The notes under the pieces are model-generated. The model had not been told where the DNA came from, ran no database searches, and was given only the letters and a program-made list of their open reading frames with translations. This document shows, piece by piece, positions 23,746 to 34,000 of a DNA stretch of 64,000 nt. Origin of the DNA: an uncultured Candidatus Woesearchaeota archaeon (lineage in GTDB: Archaea; Nanobdellota; Nanobdellia; UBA10117); NCBI GenBank assembly GCA_903864915.1, contig CAIPHS010000007.1, forward strand, positions 79,146-143,145, written 5' to 3'. Position numbers and translations under genes: made by a program. Numbering within the stretch: the stretch's first letter is position 1; every line of letters starts with the position of its first letter.

Positions 23746-23997
23746 ATGGGTGCATTGGATGATATTCAAGAACTACTTGACTCTTTACTCCAAGATACCT
23801 CAATCTCAAAAAATATCCGCATTATTTTAGAAGAAATAAATGAGGATGTCCGTGACAGCAAAAACATTGCGGTCAATATAAATTCTGCGCTACAAAAAGT
23901 TGAAGATTTATGCATTGACCCAAATCTATCGCAATATGTCAGAACGCAGATTTGGAGCCTCACAACCTTGCTGGAAAATGCCCAACACGAAGTGTAG
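23746..23997 (+). CDS. UPF0147 family protein
   Basis: 83 residues, all-helical. DTSISKNIRIILEEINEDVR, KNIAVNINSALQKVEDLCID and the ending YVRTQIWSLTTLLE match the archaeal UPF0147 family. Function not known. It is separated from the VanZ-like gene by 50 nt and is probably a separate unit. Confidence 0.8.
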   Translation: MGALDDIQELLDSLLQDTSISKNIRIILEEINEDVRDSKNIAVNINSALQKVEDLCIDPNLSQYVRTQIWSLTTLLENAQHEV

Positions 23998-24040
23998 CCC
24001 AGCATACAGCTTTTTAAATGTAGTTTAAAGTAAACATATC

Positions 24041-24790
24041 ATGGTTGAAGTTTCAATCATAATACCAACGCTGAACGAAGAGAAGCACATAAAGGCGCTT
24101 CTGAAAACCTTACGCAGGCAGACCTACAAAGATTTTGAAATAATAATTATTGATGGCAATTCTAAAGATAACACCAAAAAAATAATCAAAAAATTTGCCA
24201 AACTACACCCGAGAGTAAAGCTAATAATTGAAAAGAAGAAAAGCATTGGGCGAGCCAGGAACCTGGGCGCCAATCAGGCGAAAGGGAAATATCTCCTGTT
24301 CCTGGATGCAGATACTTTGCTAAGCAGGCATTTTCTTGAAAGAAGCATTGTTGAGCTTGGAGAAAAAAAGCTAGATATCGCAACTGCAGATTTCAAGCCA
24401 TTGTGCAAAGACCCTTCGCACAAAATCTATTTTGGGATGCAAAATAAAATTATCTGGCTTTCACAGTTCATACGCCCTGCGGCGCAAGGCGCATTTATTT
24501 TGGTTAAAAAGAGCCTATTCGACAAGATAAAGGGCTTTGATGAAAAAATCAAACTGGCCGAAGATATAAATTTTGTAGAAAGGGCTACGGAATTTGGGAA
24601 GTTTGGCGTGCTAAACGAAGTCAGGGTTAGTATCTCATCACGTAGGCTGAAGCAGGAAGGTGTCCTTGGCCTGGTAATGAAATACCTTCTTTGCCACTTC
24701 CACAGGGAGTTTATAGGAGAAGTCAAAACTGATATTCTCAAGTACAAGTTTGGGCACCACAAGAAGAAAACCGCGCCCGGGAAGATTTGA
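24041..24790 (+). CDS. Family 2 glycosyltransferase
   Basis: 249 residues. GT-A fold: VSIIIPTLNEEKHIKALLKT at the N-terminus, nucleotide-binding IIIDGNSKDNT, and the metal-binding LLFLDADTLLS. Followed by a substrate region with FDEKIKLAEDINFVERA (ED catalytic-base motif) and no clear membrane helix at the C-terminus. A TTTTTAAATG box (24009-24018) lies 27 nt before the ATG. The last 19 nt overlap the tRNA-Arg gene on the other strand, unusual for a stable RNA gene. Confidence 0.9.
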   Translation: MVEVSIIIPTLNEEKHIKALLKTLRRQTYKDFEIIIIDGNSKDNTKKIIKKFAKLHPRVKLIIEKKKSIGRARNLGANQAKGKYLLFLDADTLLSRHFLERSIVELGEKKLDIATADFKPLCKDPSHKIYFGMQNKIIWLSQFIRPAAQGAFILVKKSLFDKIKGFDEKIKLAEDINFVERATEFGKFGVLNEVRVSISSRRLKQEGVLGLVMKYLLCHFHREFIGEVKTDILKYKFGHHKKKTAPGKI

Positions 24791-24846
24791 ACTCCCGACC
24801 CCCTCATTAGGAGTGAGGTGCTCTATCCAAACTGAGCTACGGGCGC
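24772..24846 (-). tRNA. tRNA-Arg(CCU)
   Basis: Reading the minus strand from 24846: acceptor GCGCCCG paired with CGGGCGC, D arm GCTC/GAGC, anticodon stem CCTCA/TGAGG with loop CTCCTAA, so anticodon CCT, T loop TTCAAAT, discriminator G. No intron. Its 3' end lies inside the antisense of the glycosyltransferase gene (19-nt overlap). Confidence 0.93.
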
Positions 24847-24900
24847 AGATAAAACTCTTAATGAGAAGCCTTTAAAATATCTTGTCCTAAGCTAAGTCAT

Positions 24901-24971
24901 GCGCCGGTAGTCTAGTGGTAGGACGGATGCCTTCCAAGCTTCAGACCCGAGTCCGAATCTCGGCCGGCGCA
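24901..24971 (+). tRNA. tRNA-Gly(UCC)
   Basis: Acceptor GCGCCGG with CCGGCGC, anticodon loop CTTCCAA (anticodon TCC), T stem CCGAG/CTCGG with loop TCCGAAT, discriminator A. No intron, no encoded CCA. A CTTTAAAATATC box (24870-24881) is centred about 26 nt before the first base, a clear promoter. Confidence 0.93.
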
Positions 24972-25052
24972 TCTATTATGATTTGTAAGGCGTATTCTCA
25001 CAAAAGCGGACAGTAGCGTTAGTTTTAAATATCTGCTCGACTAAACAGTTCC

Positions 25053-25739
25053 ATGCGAGTAGCAGTTCTTTATACCGGTGGCAAAGATAGCACTTATGCT
25101 ATGCACAGAGCCATCCAGCAGGGTCGTGAAGTAGTCTGTTTAATAACATTAAAGCCTGAAAGCCAGAGTTCTTTCATGTTCCATTCAGCTAACATAAACT
25201 GGGTTAAAGACTTACAGGCTAAGGCTTTGGGCGTACCTATGATTTTCAAAAAAACCAAGGGTGTCAAGGGAGATGACCTTAAGGACCTCAAGGCAGCATT
25301 GCAGATGGCAATCAAGAAATACAACATAGATGGTGTTGTTTTTGGCGCAAACGCTTCAGAATACCAAAGATACAGAATAGAAGCGGCCTGCGCAGACCTT
25401 GGTTTGAGGACAATAGTGCCTTTGTGGCACATTGACCCTGCGAAATACATGAGCGATTTCATAAACGATGGTTTTGAGACTATTTTTGTTTCCGTTGCGG
25501 CAGAAGGTCTGAACCAGGGATGGCTTGGCCGCAAATACGACTTGCAGGCGCTTGAAGACTTGAAAATATTGCACGCCAAGTTCGGAATCAACATTGGTGG
25601 CGAAGGCAATGAGTTTGAGACTTTTGTGATAAATGGCCCAATTTTCAAGAAAAGAATCGAAATAATAGAAGCTGAAAAAATATGGAAAGATGAGCACGGC
25701 ATCTATGACATAAAGAAAGCCAAATTAGCCAAGAAGTGA
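25053..25739 (+). CDS. dph6: Diphthine-ammonia ligase (Dph6)
   Basis: 228 residues, N-type ATP-pyrophosphatase fold with the P-loop-like YTGGKDSTYAMH at residues 8-19. The family-specific segments FGANASEYQRYRIEAACADL, LGRKYDLQAL and GEGNEFETFV are present. It catalyses the last amidation in diphthamide formation on translation factor aEF2. GTTTTAAATATC (25020-25031) is 27 nt before the ATG. Translation-factor modification gene dys (26438) is nearby. Confidence 0.92.
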   Translation: MRVAVLYTGGKDSTYAMHRAIQQGREVVCLITLKPESQSSFMFHSANINWVKDLQAKALGVPMIFKKTKGVKGDDLKDLKAALQMAIKKYNIDGVVFGANASEYQRYRIEAACADLGLRTIVPLWHIDPAKYMSDFINDGFETIFVSVAAEGLNQGWLGRKYDLQALEDLKILHAKFGINIGGEGNEFETFVINGPIFKKRIEIIEAEKIWKDEHGIYDIKKAKLAKK

Positions 25740-26081
25740 TTAAAGCAGCTTCAAATTTCCAGTTATTTTGTCTATTTTTGCTTCTGTTTCCGGGCCTATC
25801 CCTAATGCAGTTGTGGTGCCTGGCTCTAATTCCGTGAAGCCTGCATCTCTGATCAAGACTGCAACTAGTTTTGCCTTTGCTGCTTTTTTCTGCAGCTCAA
25901 TCATTTCCTTTTCGTTTGAAACTTTAAGCACAACTTTCTTTGAATATTCTTCTCTCCAGGTGTTAACTACTTTAGGACTTGACCTGAAAGCGGCTTCTAC
26001 AGAAGCATGGGCAACTTGCGCGGCCAGCTTGCCCTTAGATATATCTAAATCTGTGCGCACAACAATAACTTGTTTTAGCAT
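25740..26081 (-). CDS. pth2: Peptidyl-tRNA hydrolase Pth2
   Basis: 113 residues. Archaeal/eukaryotic Pth2: QVIVVRTDLDISKGKLAAQV AHAS in its start region, and the conserved LIRDAGFTELEPGTTTALGI with active-site D and T. It recycles peptidyl-tRNA. Convergent with dph6: its stop codon begins at 25740, right after the dph6 stop. Confidence 0.95.
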   Translation of the reverse strand: MLKQVIVVRTDLDISKGKLAAQVAHASVEAAFRSSPKVVNTWREEYSKKVVLKVSNEKEMIELQKKAAKAKLVAVLIRDAGFTELEPGTTTALGIGPETEAKIDKITGNLKLL

Positions 26082-26082
26082 T

Positions 26083-26241
26083 TTACTTTTCTACCAGCGA
26101 AAATTCGGCTCCGCAGTGCAGGCATCTGACTCTTACATTGACCTTGTACATTTGCGAAGTCGGTATTGTGCTTTTTGTAGCGCCAAGTGCGGCAGAGCCG
26201 CATTTCGGGCATACTACGTTCGTTGTTTCTTTTTCAGCCAT
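26083..26241 (-). CDS. 52-aa zinc-ribbon protein
   Basis: Begins MAEKETTNVVCPKCGSAALG and ends RCLHCGAEFSLVEK. Two CxxC pairs in a short protein: a zinc ribbon. No family assigned. The gene precedes pth2 by 1 nt and its start overlaps the upstream gene by 28 nt in another frame. It is the third member of a four-gene minus-strand unit (dys, 74-aa, this, pth2). Confidence 0.7.
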   Translation of the reverse strand: MAEKETTNVVCPKCGSAALGATKSTIPTSQMYKVNVRVRCLHCGAEFSLVEK

Positions 26242-26438
26242 AATTTCCTTCTCCTCTTCAATTCATCTGCAAGGCAGATTTCACGCGTCAATAAATGCTT
26301 TTCCTTGTCTACTGCAATCTGCAGATAATGTGCGGGCTTGCCGCAATAGAAGCATTTCGAAGGCCTGTTTATCCTTCTATAAAGGGATTTTATTAACTCA
26401 GGCGTTTCCTTGATCTTTATTGTGATGTGCTGTACCAT
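26214..26438 (-). CDS. 74-aa basic protein with a CxxC pair
   Basis: Unknown. Begins MVQHITIKIKETPELIKSLY; the motif CFYCGKPAHYLQIAVDKE and a later cysteine (REICLADELKRRRK) make a degenerate zinc site possible. Very basic C-terminus, so nucleic-acid binding is plausible. Its start overlaps the dys stop (TAATG, 26436-26440), so translation is coupled. Confidence 0.65.
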   Translation of the reverse strand: MVQHITIKIKETPELIKSLYRRINRPSKCFYCGKPAHYLQIAVDKEKHLLTREICLADELKRRRKLWLKKKQRT

Positions 26439-27376
26439 TACAACCTCTCGAGCAGGGCCGCAATCATCAAAGGCAATAGTATTGTGGCCTCGCCCTCTAT
26501 GGTGATGTGTTTTGCCTTCTCTTTTAATTTACCCCAGCTTATCGCTTCCCTGGTTTGTGCCCCTGATAACGAGCCATCCCATTCGACTGCCGTAGTGATA
26601 TAGACTGCATACTCCAGGCCTTTATTGAATTGTGCCCACCATATCGTATGGTGCTTGGAAATACCTCCGCCAATCATCAAAGCCCCCATTTTCTGTGCAT
26701 CGAATACAAACGATGCAAGCTCCTGTTCATCAGCCAATATATCAAATTTGAAGTCAGAGTGTTTCTGGTAAAACAACCAAACCTGGGAGCCCACAGCCCC
26801 ATCAGTCGGGCCGGGGACAAAAATAGGTATTTTGTTTTTCCAAGCCCAGTATATTATAGACGACTCGCGGTTTTTTTCCTTCTCAAGCGACTCGCCAAGG
26901 GCCCAGATGAAGTCTTTCGTGGAGATATTTCTTACGCCTTTTGCATACAGCTTTTCGATGACTGGTTGAATCTTATCCTCAAGTATGCTGCCATAATTAT
27001 CTTTTGGAATCAAAATGTTTCCTAATCTATAAACTCCCTTTTTATGCAACTCGACATCATCCATGGCAAAATCGCCGTGGAAATAATCCTTCCAGACTCT
27101 TGCAAAATCATGATCTAAAAGGCCACAGGTGGTTATAACGCAATCAACCATCTTATTCTTAACAAGGTCTTTTACAACGCCGCGCATTCCCGTCGATATG
27201 GGTGCGGCTGGCAAGGATAACATGCGCTTGCAGCCCTTATCCTTGAACATCGTCTCAAGAATATCAACACCATCAGCAACTTTCTTTGCTGAAAAGCCGC
27301 CAGCACCATAGAACTGCTTAACCAGGTCGTTGGCACTTTGGCCTTTTTTTAATTCGATATCCTTTACAGGTATCAT
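26438..27376 (-). CDS. dys: Deoxyhypusine synthase
   Basis: 312 residues; transfers the butylamine group of spermidine to a lysine of aIF5A using NAD. Conserved blocks: FYGAGGFSAKKVADGVDIL, FLSLPAAP-like LSLPAAPISTGMRG, ITTCGLLDHDFAR, IPIFVPGPTDGAVGSQ, and IGGGISKHHTIWW with catalytic K241. It heads a minus-strand unit with two small proteins and pth2. Confidence 0.96.
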   Translation of the reverse strand: MIPVKDIELKKGQSANDLVKQFYGAGGFSAKKVADGVDILETMFKDKGCKRMLSLPAAPISTGMRGVVKDLVKNKMVDCVITTCGLLDHDFARVWKDYFHGDFAMDDVELHKKGVYRLGNILIPKDNYGSILEDKIQPVIEKLYAKGVRNISTKDFIWALGESLEKEKNRESSIIYWAWKNKIPIFVPGPTDGAVGSQVWLFYQKHSDFKFDILADEQELASFVFDAQKMGALMIGGGISKHHTIWWAQFNKGLEYAVYITTAVEWDGSLSGAQTREAISWGKLKEKAKHITIEGEATILLPLMIAALLERL

Positions 27377-27377
27377 C

Positions 27378-29315
27378 TTACTTCAAAGCCTTCTCGATAT
27401 CTTCAAAAGCTTTTTTAGAAATGCGCTTTGCCCTTTTCCTGTGCACTTTTGGGATTTTCTTTGGCTTTTTGACCTTTGGCTCTTCCAATACAACTGATTC
27501 TTGCGATTCCTGCTTTGCTTGCAGCTTCTCAGTTGTGATTTCTGCCTCTTGCTTTATCCTTTCTATCCTTTCCTGCAGATTTACCAGCGCGGCAGGCAAC
27601 TGTGCTCTGGATGCTGAAAATTTTGGCATTGAAGGCATCTCGGGTATCTTGATATGTGGTATCTTGAGTGCCTTGTAAGCTGGGATGGTTGTCGTCCTAG
27701 CCCTATGAGCTGAATAGCGTAAGCCCAAAGTCATTATTATTATCATCAGAATAAACAGAGTGACAAATAAAACAGGGAATTGGAATTTCGTTTCTACAAC
27801 AGGCGGCGTTGGCGCGGTTGTTGGCGGTGGCGTGGTTGGGACAGCAACAGGAGCAACTTTCTCTGCAACTATCGCAAACAGGCTCAGACTGCTTGCTGTG
27901 CTTTCAAAGAAGAAATAATTGGAATCCTCCGAGACTAATTTGGTTGGTAATTTAACCCAACCACTATCGGTCAGCTTCTGCAAGCTCACCCCTTCTGTGG
28001 TAAATCCTTTCGAAGCCAATTCAGTTTTTGACACTTTGTATTGCATCAAGACATTGCTGAATGAGGCCTCTGGAATGTTATGTTCGAACTTGAAATAGCC
28101 AAGAGTTGTTCCTGACGGTTTTGACGGTGGGTTTGCAACAGATTCATTTCCATAAGTCTTTATTCTGGCACCAATCACTAATTTTGAAACTGCTATATCC
28201 ACTTCTCTCAGTGGCGTACATTCGTGATAATACACTAATTTGATTGGCTGTGCAGGCGTAGCGCTACCGTCATATGTGCTCACCCATGTGCAAGGCCATT
28301 CAGATGTCGTAACGTTACCAAATGCTGCTCCTGTTGGAACTGGTGCTGCACAATCTGCGGGACAGTTAGCAGCGTTTTCTCCAGAAACGGAGTCGCAAAC
28401 ACTGTTGCCACAATCATAATTACCGCAAGTTTGTGACTGTCTGTTGCAAATCAGCCCGGAACTACAGCTGTCCTGCTGTCCGTAACAATCAGAGCATGCG
28501 CAGCCTTCGCCCATATCGCAGTTGGAATCTGGTGAGCCTATGCAACCTGCCGTTCCGCTATCAGTTACTGCGCAATTAGCACTGCACGTCCCATCCTGGC
28601 AAAGGGCCTGGCCTGCAGAGCATTCTGTTTGCCCCACATCAATCCCATTAACAAAGAAGGAGAAGTTTGCTGGTTTTTGGAAAATAACATACTGGCCTGG
28701 CTGCACTATGCTGCCGTTCACCACGTTGCCAGAGCCATCTTTTATTCCTAATGCAATGAATGATTTTGTTTCAGTGATTTTGTTACCGGAGTTATCATAA
28801 ACTTTAGTCACGCTCAAATTCAGGTTGCTGCCTGATGCTTTGTAATTAACAGTAAAGTTACCTGCAAGCCAGCCATCAGCCTTTGACAGCTGCGTGAATT
28901 CGTCATCAGAAGACAAAGTATTATCTGCTGAATAAACGACTGTTGGGATTCCTGGATAGTATGCTGCACTTGTCGAGAAATCCAAATCAACTTTTGCGCA
29001 GCCGCTTCCATTAACTGATAAAATCCTCAGCAAATTGCCAAACGGCCCGCCAATGCCAGAATTTATCTGCACGTAAGAATCGTTTGCCTTGTAAACATAA
29101 CCCACATATTTGTTTGCAGTAACGCCACAAACATCTAGAACAGCATTTTTATTTATTCCAGAATCTATATAGGATTTTGAAGCGTTGTCGTACTGCAAAC
29201 TGAGCACGTTATTATTCACGTCAACGATTTTTCCAGACGTTATAGCATAAGCTGGCAAAGCAAATACTGCCAGCATCGCCAGCAATACTAATCCAAGCTT
29301 CAGTAGTTTAGCCAT
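27378..29315 (-). CDS. Secreted surface protein with PGF-pre-PGF domain and C-terminal anchor
   Basis: 645 residues. Signal peptide (MAKLLKLGLVLLAMLAVFALPAYA), a beta-rich N-terminal half, a cysteine-rich region (about 230-325) with repeated CxxC-type pairs, and then a PGF-pre-PGF-like domain (about 340-490) ending SLSLFAIVAEK. A proline/threonine linker, a membrane helix (FQFPVLFVTLFILMIIIMTLG) and a cytosolic basic tail follow. So it is a membrane-anchored surface protein. It overlaps the upstream surface gene by 16 nt and is the last member of an RHH-led operon. Confidence 0.8.
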   Translation of the reverse strand: MAKLLKLGLVLLAMLAVFALPAYAITSGKIVDVNNNVLSLQYDNASKSYIDSGINKNAVLDVCGVTANKYVGYVYKANDSYVQINSGIGGPFGNLLRILSVNGSGCAKVDLDFSTSAAYYPGIPTVVYSADNTLSSDDEFTQLSKADGWLAGNFTVNYKASGSNLNLSVTKVYDNSGNKITETKSFIALGIKDGSGNVVNGSIVQPGQYVIFQKPANFSFFVNGIDVGQTECSAGQALCQDGTCSANCAVTDSGTAGCIGSPDSNCDMGEGCACSDCYGQQDSCSSGLICNRQSQTCGNYDCGNSVCDSVSGENAANCPADCAAPVPTGAAFGNVTTSEWPCTWVSTYDGSATPAQPIKLVYYHECTPLREVDIAVSKLVIGARIKTYGNESVANPPSKPSGTTLGYFKFEHNIPEASFSNVLMQYKVSKTELASKGFTTEGVSLQKLTDSGWVKLPTKLVSEDSNYFFFESTASSLSLFAIVAEKVAPVAVPTTPPPTTAPTPPVVETKFQFPVLFVTLFILMIIIMTLGLRYSAHRARTTTIPAYKALKIPHIKIPEMPSMPKFSASRAQLPAALVNLQERIERIKQEAEITTEKLQAKQESQESVVLEEPKVKKPKKIPKVHRKRAKRISKKAFEDIEKALK

Positions 29316-31000
29316 TTTTTGACTGTTGAGTATATTCTGTAAACTAATCCATATGCTGAATTGATTACATCCTGGTTATTCACATTGATTTGCTGCGTAG
29401 GATCATCTGGCGTAAGGCTGCCAACTGTCAGATTTTTGGTAAGTCTATAAGTGCTGTCTGAGGTATACAATTCCACATACAAGGAATAATTGCCAGTGAA
29501 ATAATTAGCAATGTCTGGCTCGTCTGCAATCATCTTGTTTCCAGTCGGTATTATAGTGAATTCGCGCCATCCTGAGCTGTTCAGCTTCACCTCAGCTATC
29601 GAATAAGGCACCACACTAATATTATTGCTGCTCTCATTCCAGAATTGCATAGGTATGAGGCTAGCACCATTCTTTTCTACCACTCTTACTATGCCGCTTG
29701 CGACGTCATTACCATCAGAATCTATAGCATGCACACTGAAGTTGTAAGGCTTGCCAACTTGCGGGAAGTTTGTCCCTGCTGTTCCATTGATATAAGTGTC
29801 CATGCTGTAAGTCTTTACTATAGTAAAGCCAACTGATGCCTGGTCATTTGCATGATTATCACAGTCTGCAATGCCTGCTGCTGCATCCTCAACTTCGATA
29901 TTAATAGTGTGTGCACCAGATGTCTTGTTTGTCAGGTTTATTCCAGTGAGAACTGTGGTGTTTGATGATGCATTCAGAAGTGAATCTATTGTCAGGTTTT
30001 GTATGAACGTGCCTCCAACTCCATCTTGCCAGACAGAAACATTGAACGGTGTTGTTACATTTACATTTCCATTGTTGTTTATCGTGATTGTTATGTTTAC
30101 AGAACTTGATTGGGAATAAAGCGGGTTTGTGGGCGTCAGGCTGACGCTGGAAGCTTGCAATTCCGGACCTATGCAGTATGATGTTCCGATTCCATTCAAG
30201 ACTGCAAAGCGGGTGTATTTTGCGCTGTCGCTTGGTGATGTCACGTCGGTTTCCAGCTCAACAGGCAGCTGCCCAGTTGCGCTTATAATTTTTGCACCTG
30301 CGCAGTCCACACCATATTGCTCTGAGCATGAAGCAATAACCATTCTTCTGTTAGCAGTTACGCTATAATTCCCATCAGCCTTCGATTCGGTTTCATCTCC
30401 GCTTTTAGTTGTAAATGTAATTGTTGAGAAATCTACAGTAACGTTGTGCGTCACTTGATTGTAATTTGCGGTAACACCATTGAAGCTGCCCAAAAATCTC
30501 CCCCTTGAATTGTTAAATGGATAGACATTACTCGGTGCTCCTGCATCCGAACCCCTGACTAGCAAAAACAGATTTGCCGGGAAAGCTGCAATGTAAACTG
30601 GAGGATTGTAAAGCGGATGCGTTGAACTAGCCACACCAAAGTTTGCCGGCAGGCTGGCATAACCATTTGCGCAAATCGAGTTTATGCTATTATCCATTGC
30701 CGTATAAGGTTTGGCGTTGCCGTCATATCCAACTGGGATGAAAATCCACGTTCCGCTCACATTTGCCGCATAAGCCACAGTGCCATACTGATCATCGTAA
30801 GCAATTCCGCAAGCAGCTATTCCTAAATCTGAATTTGGATCGGCATCTATGTAAGCGTGCTGCCCGTCTATGAAATACACATTAGGAACAAAGCTCCACG
30901 TAGCTCCGGATTCGGTGACAAACGCACCATCAACCGCGAGAGCGCTAGGTATAACTAAGCTGACCATCAGTCCCAGTGCCAGCAATATTGCTTTTTTCAT
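29300..31000 (-). CDS. Secreted surface protein with CARDB-like domain
   Basis: 566 residues from the ATG ending at 31000 (MKKAILLALGLMVSLVIPSALA signal peptide). The start shares a base with the preceding stop (TAATG). A CARDB-type adhesion-like domain (about 280-395: VSLTPTNPLYSQSSSVNITI, NGNVNVTTPFNVSVW) follows a large beta-rich N-terminal region. Many N-x-S/T sequons suggest N-glycosylation. No C-terminal membrane anchor. Surface or S-layer-associated role is inferred. Confidence 0.75.
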   Translation of the reverse strand: MKKAILLALGLMVSLVIPSALAVDGAFVTESGATWSFVPNVYFIDGQHAYIDADPNSDLGIAACGIAYDDQYGTVAYAANVSGTWIFIPVGYDGNAKPYTAMDNSINSICANGYASLPANFGVASSTHPLYNPPVYIAAFPANLFLLVRGSDAGAPSNVYPFNNSRGRFLGSFNGVTANYNQVTHNVTVDFSTITFTTKSGDETESKADGNYSVTANRRMVIASCSEQYGVDCAGAKIISATGQLPVELETDVTSPSDSAKYTRFAVLNGIGTSYCIGPELQASSVSLTPTNPLYSQSSSVNITITINNNGNVNVTTPFNVSVWQDGVGGTFIQNLTIDSLLNASSNTTVLTGINLTNKTSGAHTINIEVEDAAAGIADCDNHANDQASVGFTIVKTYSMDTYINGTAGTNFPQVGKPYNFSVHAIDSDGNDVASGIVRVVEKNGASLIPMQFWNESSNNISVVPYSIAEVKLNSSGWREFTIIPTGNKMIADEPDIANYFTGNYSLYVELYTSDSTYRLTKNLTVGSLTPDDPTQQINVNNQDVINSAYGLVYRIYSTVKKWLNY

Positions 31001-34000
31001 TAATCCACACACGCCTTTATGATTGCAATTACTTTATACATGGCCTCGGCATGAGATTTGAGGCTGTCAGCCACAGTTGGATCTGAAATGTTTAAATCGG
31101 AGGTAAGTGGTTGTATTAATGAAGATGAGTCTATCGACAGATTTATCGTGGCCACGTTGCTACCTCCATATGCGATATTGAATATTAACTTATCGTCTGG
31201 TGTATTAGTGTATTTACTTGGTACCATATAGAATATTTGTCCCGTTTTTATACCTTGTGCAAAGTCAGTGCTATTTATACCGTTACCAGGCACACCTGCG
31301 GAATGCAAGATGTAGCCGTTCAGCTCCTCTGGCACTATATCGCCCTGGACTTCCAAGCCAGACGTCTGATTGATTAGCGTAATATTCACTCGATTTATCA
31401 CGCCTACCGAAACTTGCGGTGGCGAGTCATAAGTCCCATTCAAATACACTGTCAGATTTACTCTTTTCTCCTTTCCTAAGTCTGCCCACGCTTTCGAAAT
31501 TGAAATTATCTTGAACATGCTCTCTGCACTCGTCTTCAACGCATCTTGATTCGAAAATAATTTAGACTGCTTGTTCAGAGAAGATGTATCTGCAACTGTC
31601 AAATTCACCCGTTGTGTCACACCCAATGATGAATTAAGGACGACCGCAGATATTGAATAATTATAGATAGGTGATATTGAGTAGTTAGTTGGTGCTATCA
31701 CAAACTCTACAAATCCTGTGGCGTTTGACAATCCGTACGCCTTTCCTCGGTAAATATATCCAGAATCAAGCAGTGGCAGGAAGATGTTTCTTCCGTTTGA
31801 TTCCTCAATTCCAACCAGCACATTCTGCTGCGGGTCGCTGGTTGAATTTGTAACCAGCACATCGACTAAGTATGGCTGGCTGGTATTGGCAAACGTTGTT
31901 GTTTCGGCACCATCTATGTAGACTGTAAGGTTATAATGGGGGGGTCCTGCGATATTTGTCAACGGAAGGTAATCCCCGCCAATAGTTATGTTTGTGTTGA
32001 ATGGCAGGTTAGTGTCCCCTATGCTATCGCCAGAGATGTTATGCGGGTAAGTGCCAGAACCATCATCAGTTCCACCATAATCAGACCAGAAGTTCCCGCC
32101 GATACAGCTTCCACTAATTATGTTTTGCCCATTTGTGCAATTATAAGTTGTATTCCAGAAGTTGCCTGTGCTCGAATCGTCTACATTTGCTGTGTTATTG
32201 AGATAATTGTCATAAAATGTGTTATTATACGACGCTCCAAGATCGTCACTAGCCCATATACCGATGGAGTTGTTAGTAATCCAGTTGTGCACAATAGTAT
32301 CATAGATAGCACCATATCGCATGCCTATACCTATGTTACAGTCAGTAATGTTATTGTAAGTCAAGTTGTTATACTTAGAATCAACATCTATGTTAATGCC
32401 TGCCTGGTAATTAGCAGTCATCCCTGATATAGTATTATTGAAGACAGTGCAGTTTGTTGTGTTATAAGCTAAGGCGATACCAACAAGACCTTCATAAGGA
32501 TTACCTATTATAACATTGCTCGAGAAAGTGTCGTTATACTCAGTTGACACTCTCATCCCGCTGTCACCCGATAGAGTATTGTTGTATATGTAATTATCAC
32601 CACCACTGCTGATAGCCAAAAAGTAATTCTGATGATTTGACGTTATTCTGTTGTGCCAGCCACTATCTAATTCAAGACAATAAGAAGTAGAGGCGTTGAA
32701 TATCCAGTTATTCTCAATAGTCGAGTAATTTGTATTATCTATGTAAATATTATCATCATACTCATAGACAGTGCAGTTGGCAATCGTAACATTGTTTCTT
32801 CCAACAATGTTTATACCATAACCAGTTGTACCATTCATGTTATAATTATTGCAATTTAGCGTTATGTTATCAGCCTGGACATCGATGCAGACATTTCTTC
32901 CCGGTTGTAGTCCAGTCAAGTTCTGTGTTAGTGTATAAGTCGCGTTGGATATTGTCAGGTTTTTGCAGGCAGATACATCAGTCTGCACAACATCAAGGGG
33001 ATAAATTGAACCCAGCTGCGCATTATAGGTGCTGTCGTTTGAAGTCTGCACAACAGTGTCACCAGCCATTACAAGCATGCTGTAAGAGGAATCATTAATC
33101 GTGCCTCCTCCACTGGTCAGGAAATAATCCATCCTGTAATTTCCGTCAGTTATGTTTATAGTGCCAACATACGTCCCTATCCATCCCGCAGCATAGCCTG
33201 AAAAGTGCGTCACGCTAAAAGCCAATATTCCGCTTCCGCAAGAAATAATGCTGCAGTCCGGGCAAACTGTGCCGCTGCTTATTATATCATTGGCTGTGCT
33301 AAAGTAACCAGGGCTTTCATATATGAAATCCACAGGGCAAGTTACACCATACGTATGAATTATTGCGGGTGAATTAAGGCTGGCACCCATACTTGCAGAA
33401 TTGATTGAAACAAAACCCTGTCCGATGTTTACATTTGCGTCAAAATTTGCACCTGATGCATCTACAGGATTTTGCCATACTATTTTGCCATAAGCAGGGT
33501 CCTCCAAAGTGCAATCTGAGACCTGCGTTATATCAGGCACGAGACTGAAGTTAGTGGTTGTACCGCCAAACTTTGTATAAACTGGCTGGCACATAGGGCT
33601 TACTGTGCATGCAGAATCCGCACAATCTATGTTGCCGTTGCAATTATCATCGATACCGTTATTGCAAATCTCGGTTACACCAGGGTTTACAGCAGGGTCT
33701 GCATCATTACAATCTACAGGGCCGCAACCAGCACCCGTTATGTTGTAACTGTCACCATCACCATCTGTGCAGGTAGGACCCACCGCACAGAAATTTTTTC
33801 CTGTGCATTCTCCGGGCCCAGTTAGATACATGCAACCATCTGTAGATTCACAACTAATCTGATCCCCATTATATATTGAGCAAGATACGCAAGAGCCAGA
33901 ATTCCAACCACACCATACTTGTGGCATTACCTCTGTAGCTAGTTGTTCACCAAAAAATGGCGGAGGACCTGCACATTCTGTGGGATTAGTTATACTATAA

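Noticed and set aside
24772-24971. Integrated element at the tRNA-Arg/tRNA-Gly pair
   Set aside because: No integrase and no duplicated tRNA end was found beside the tRNAs.
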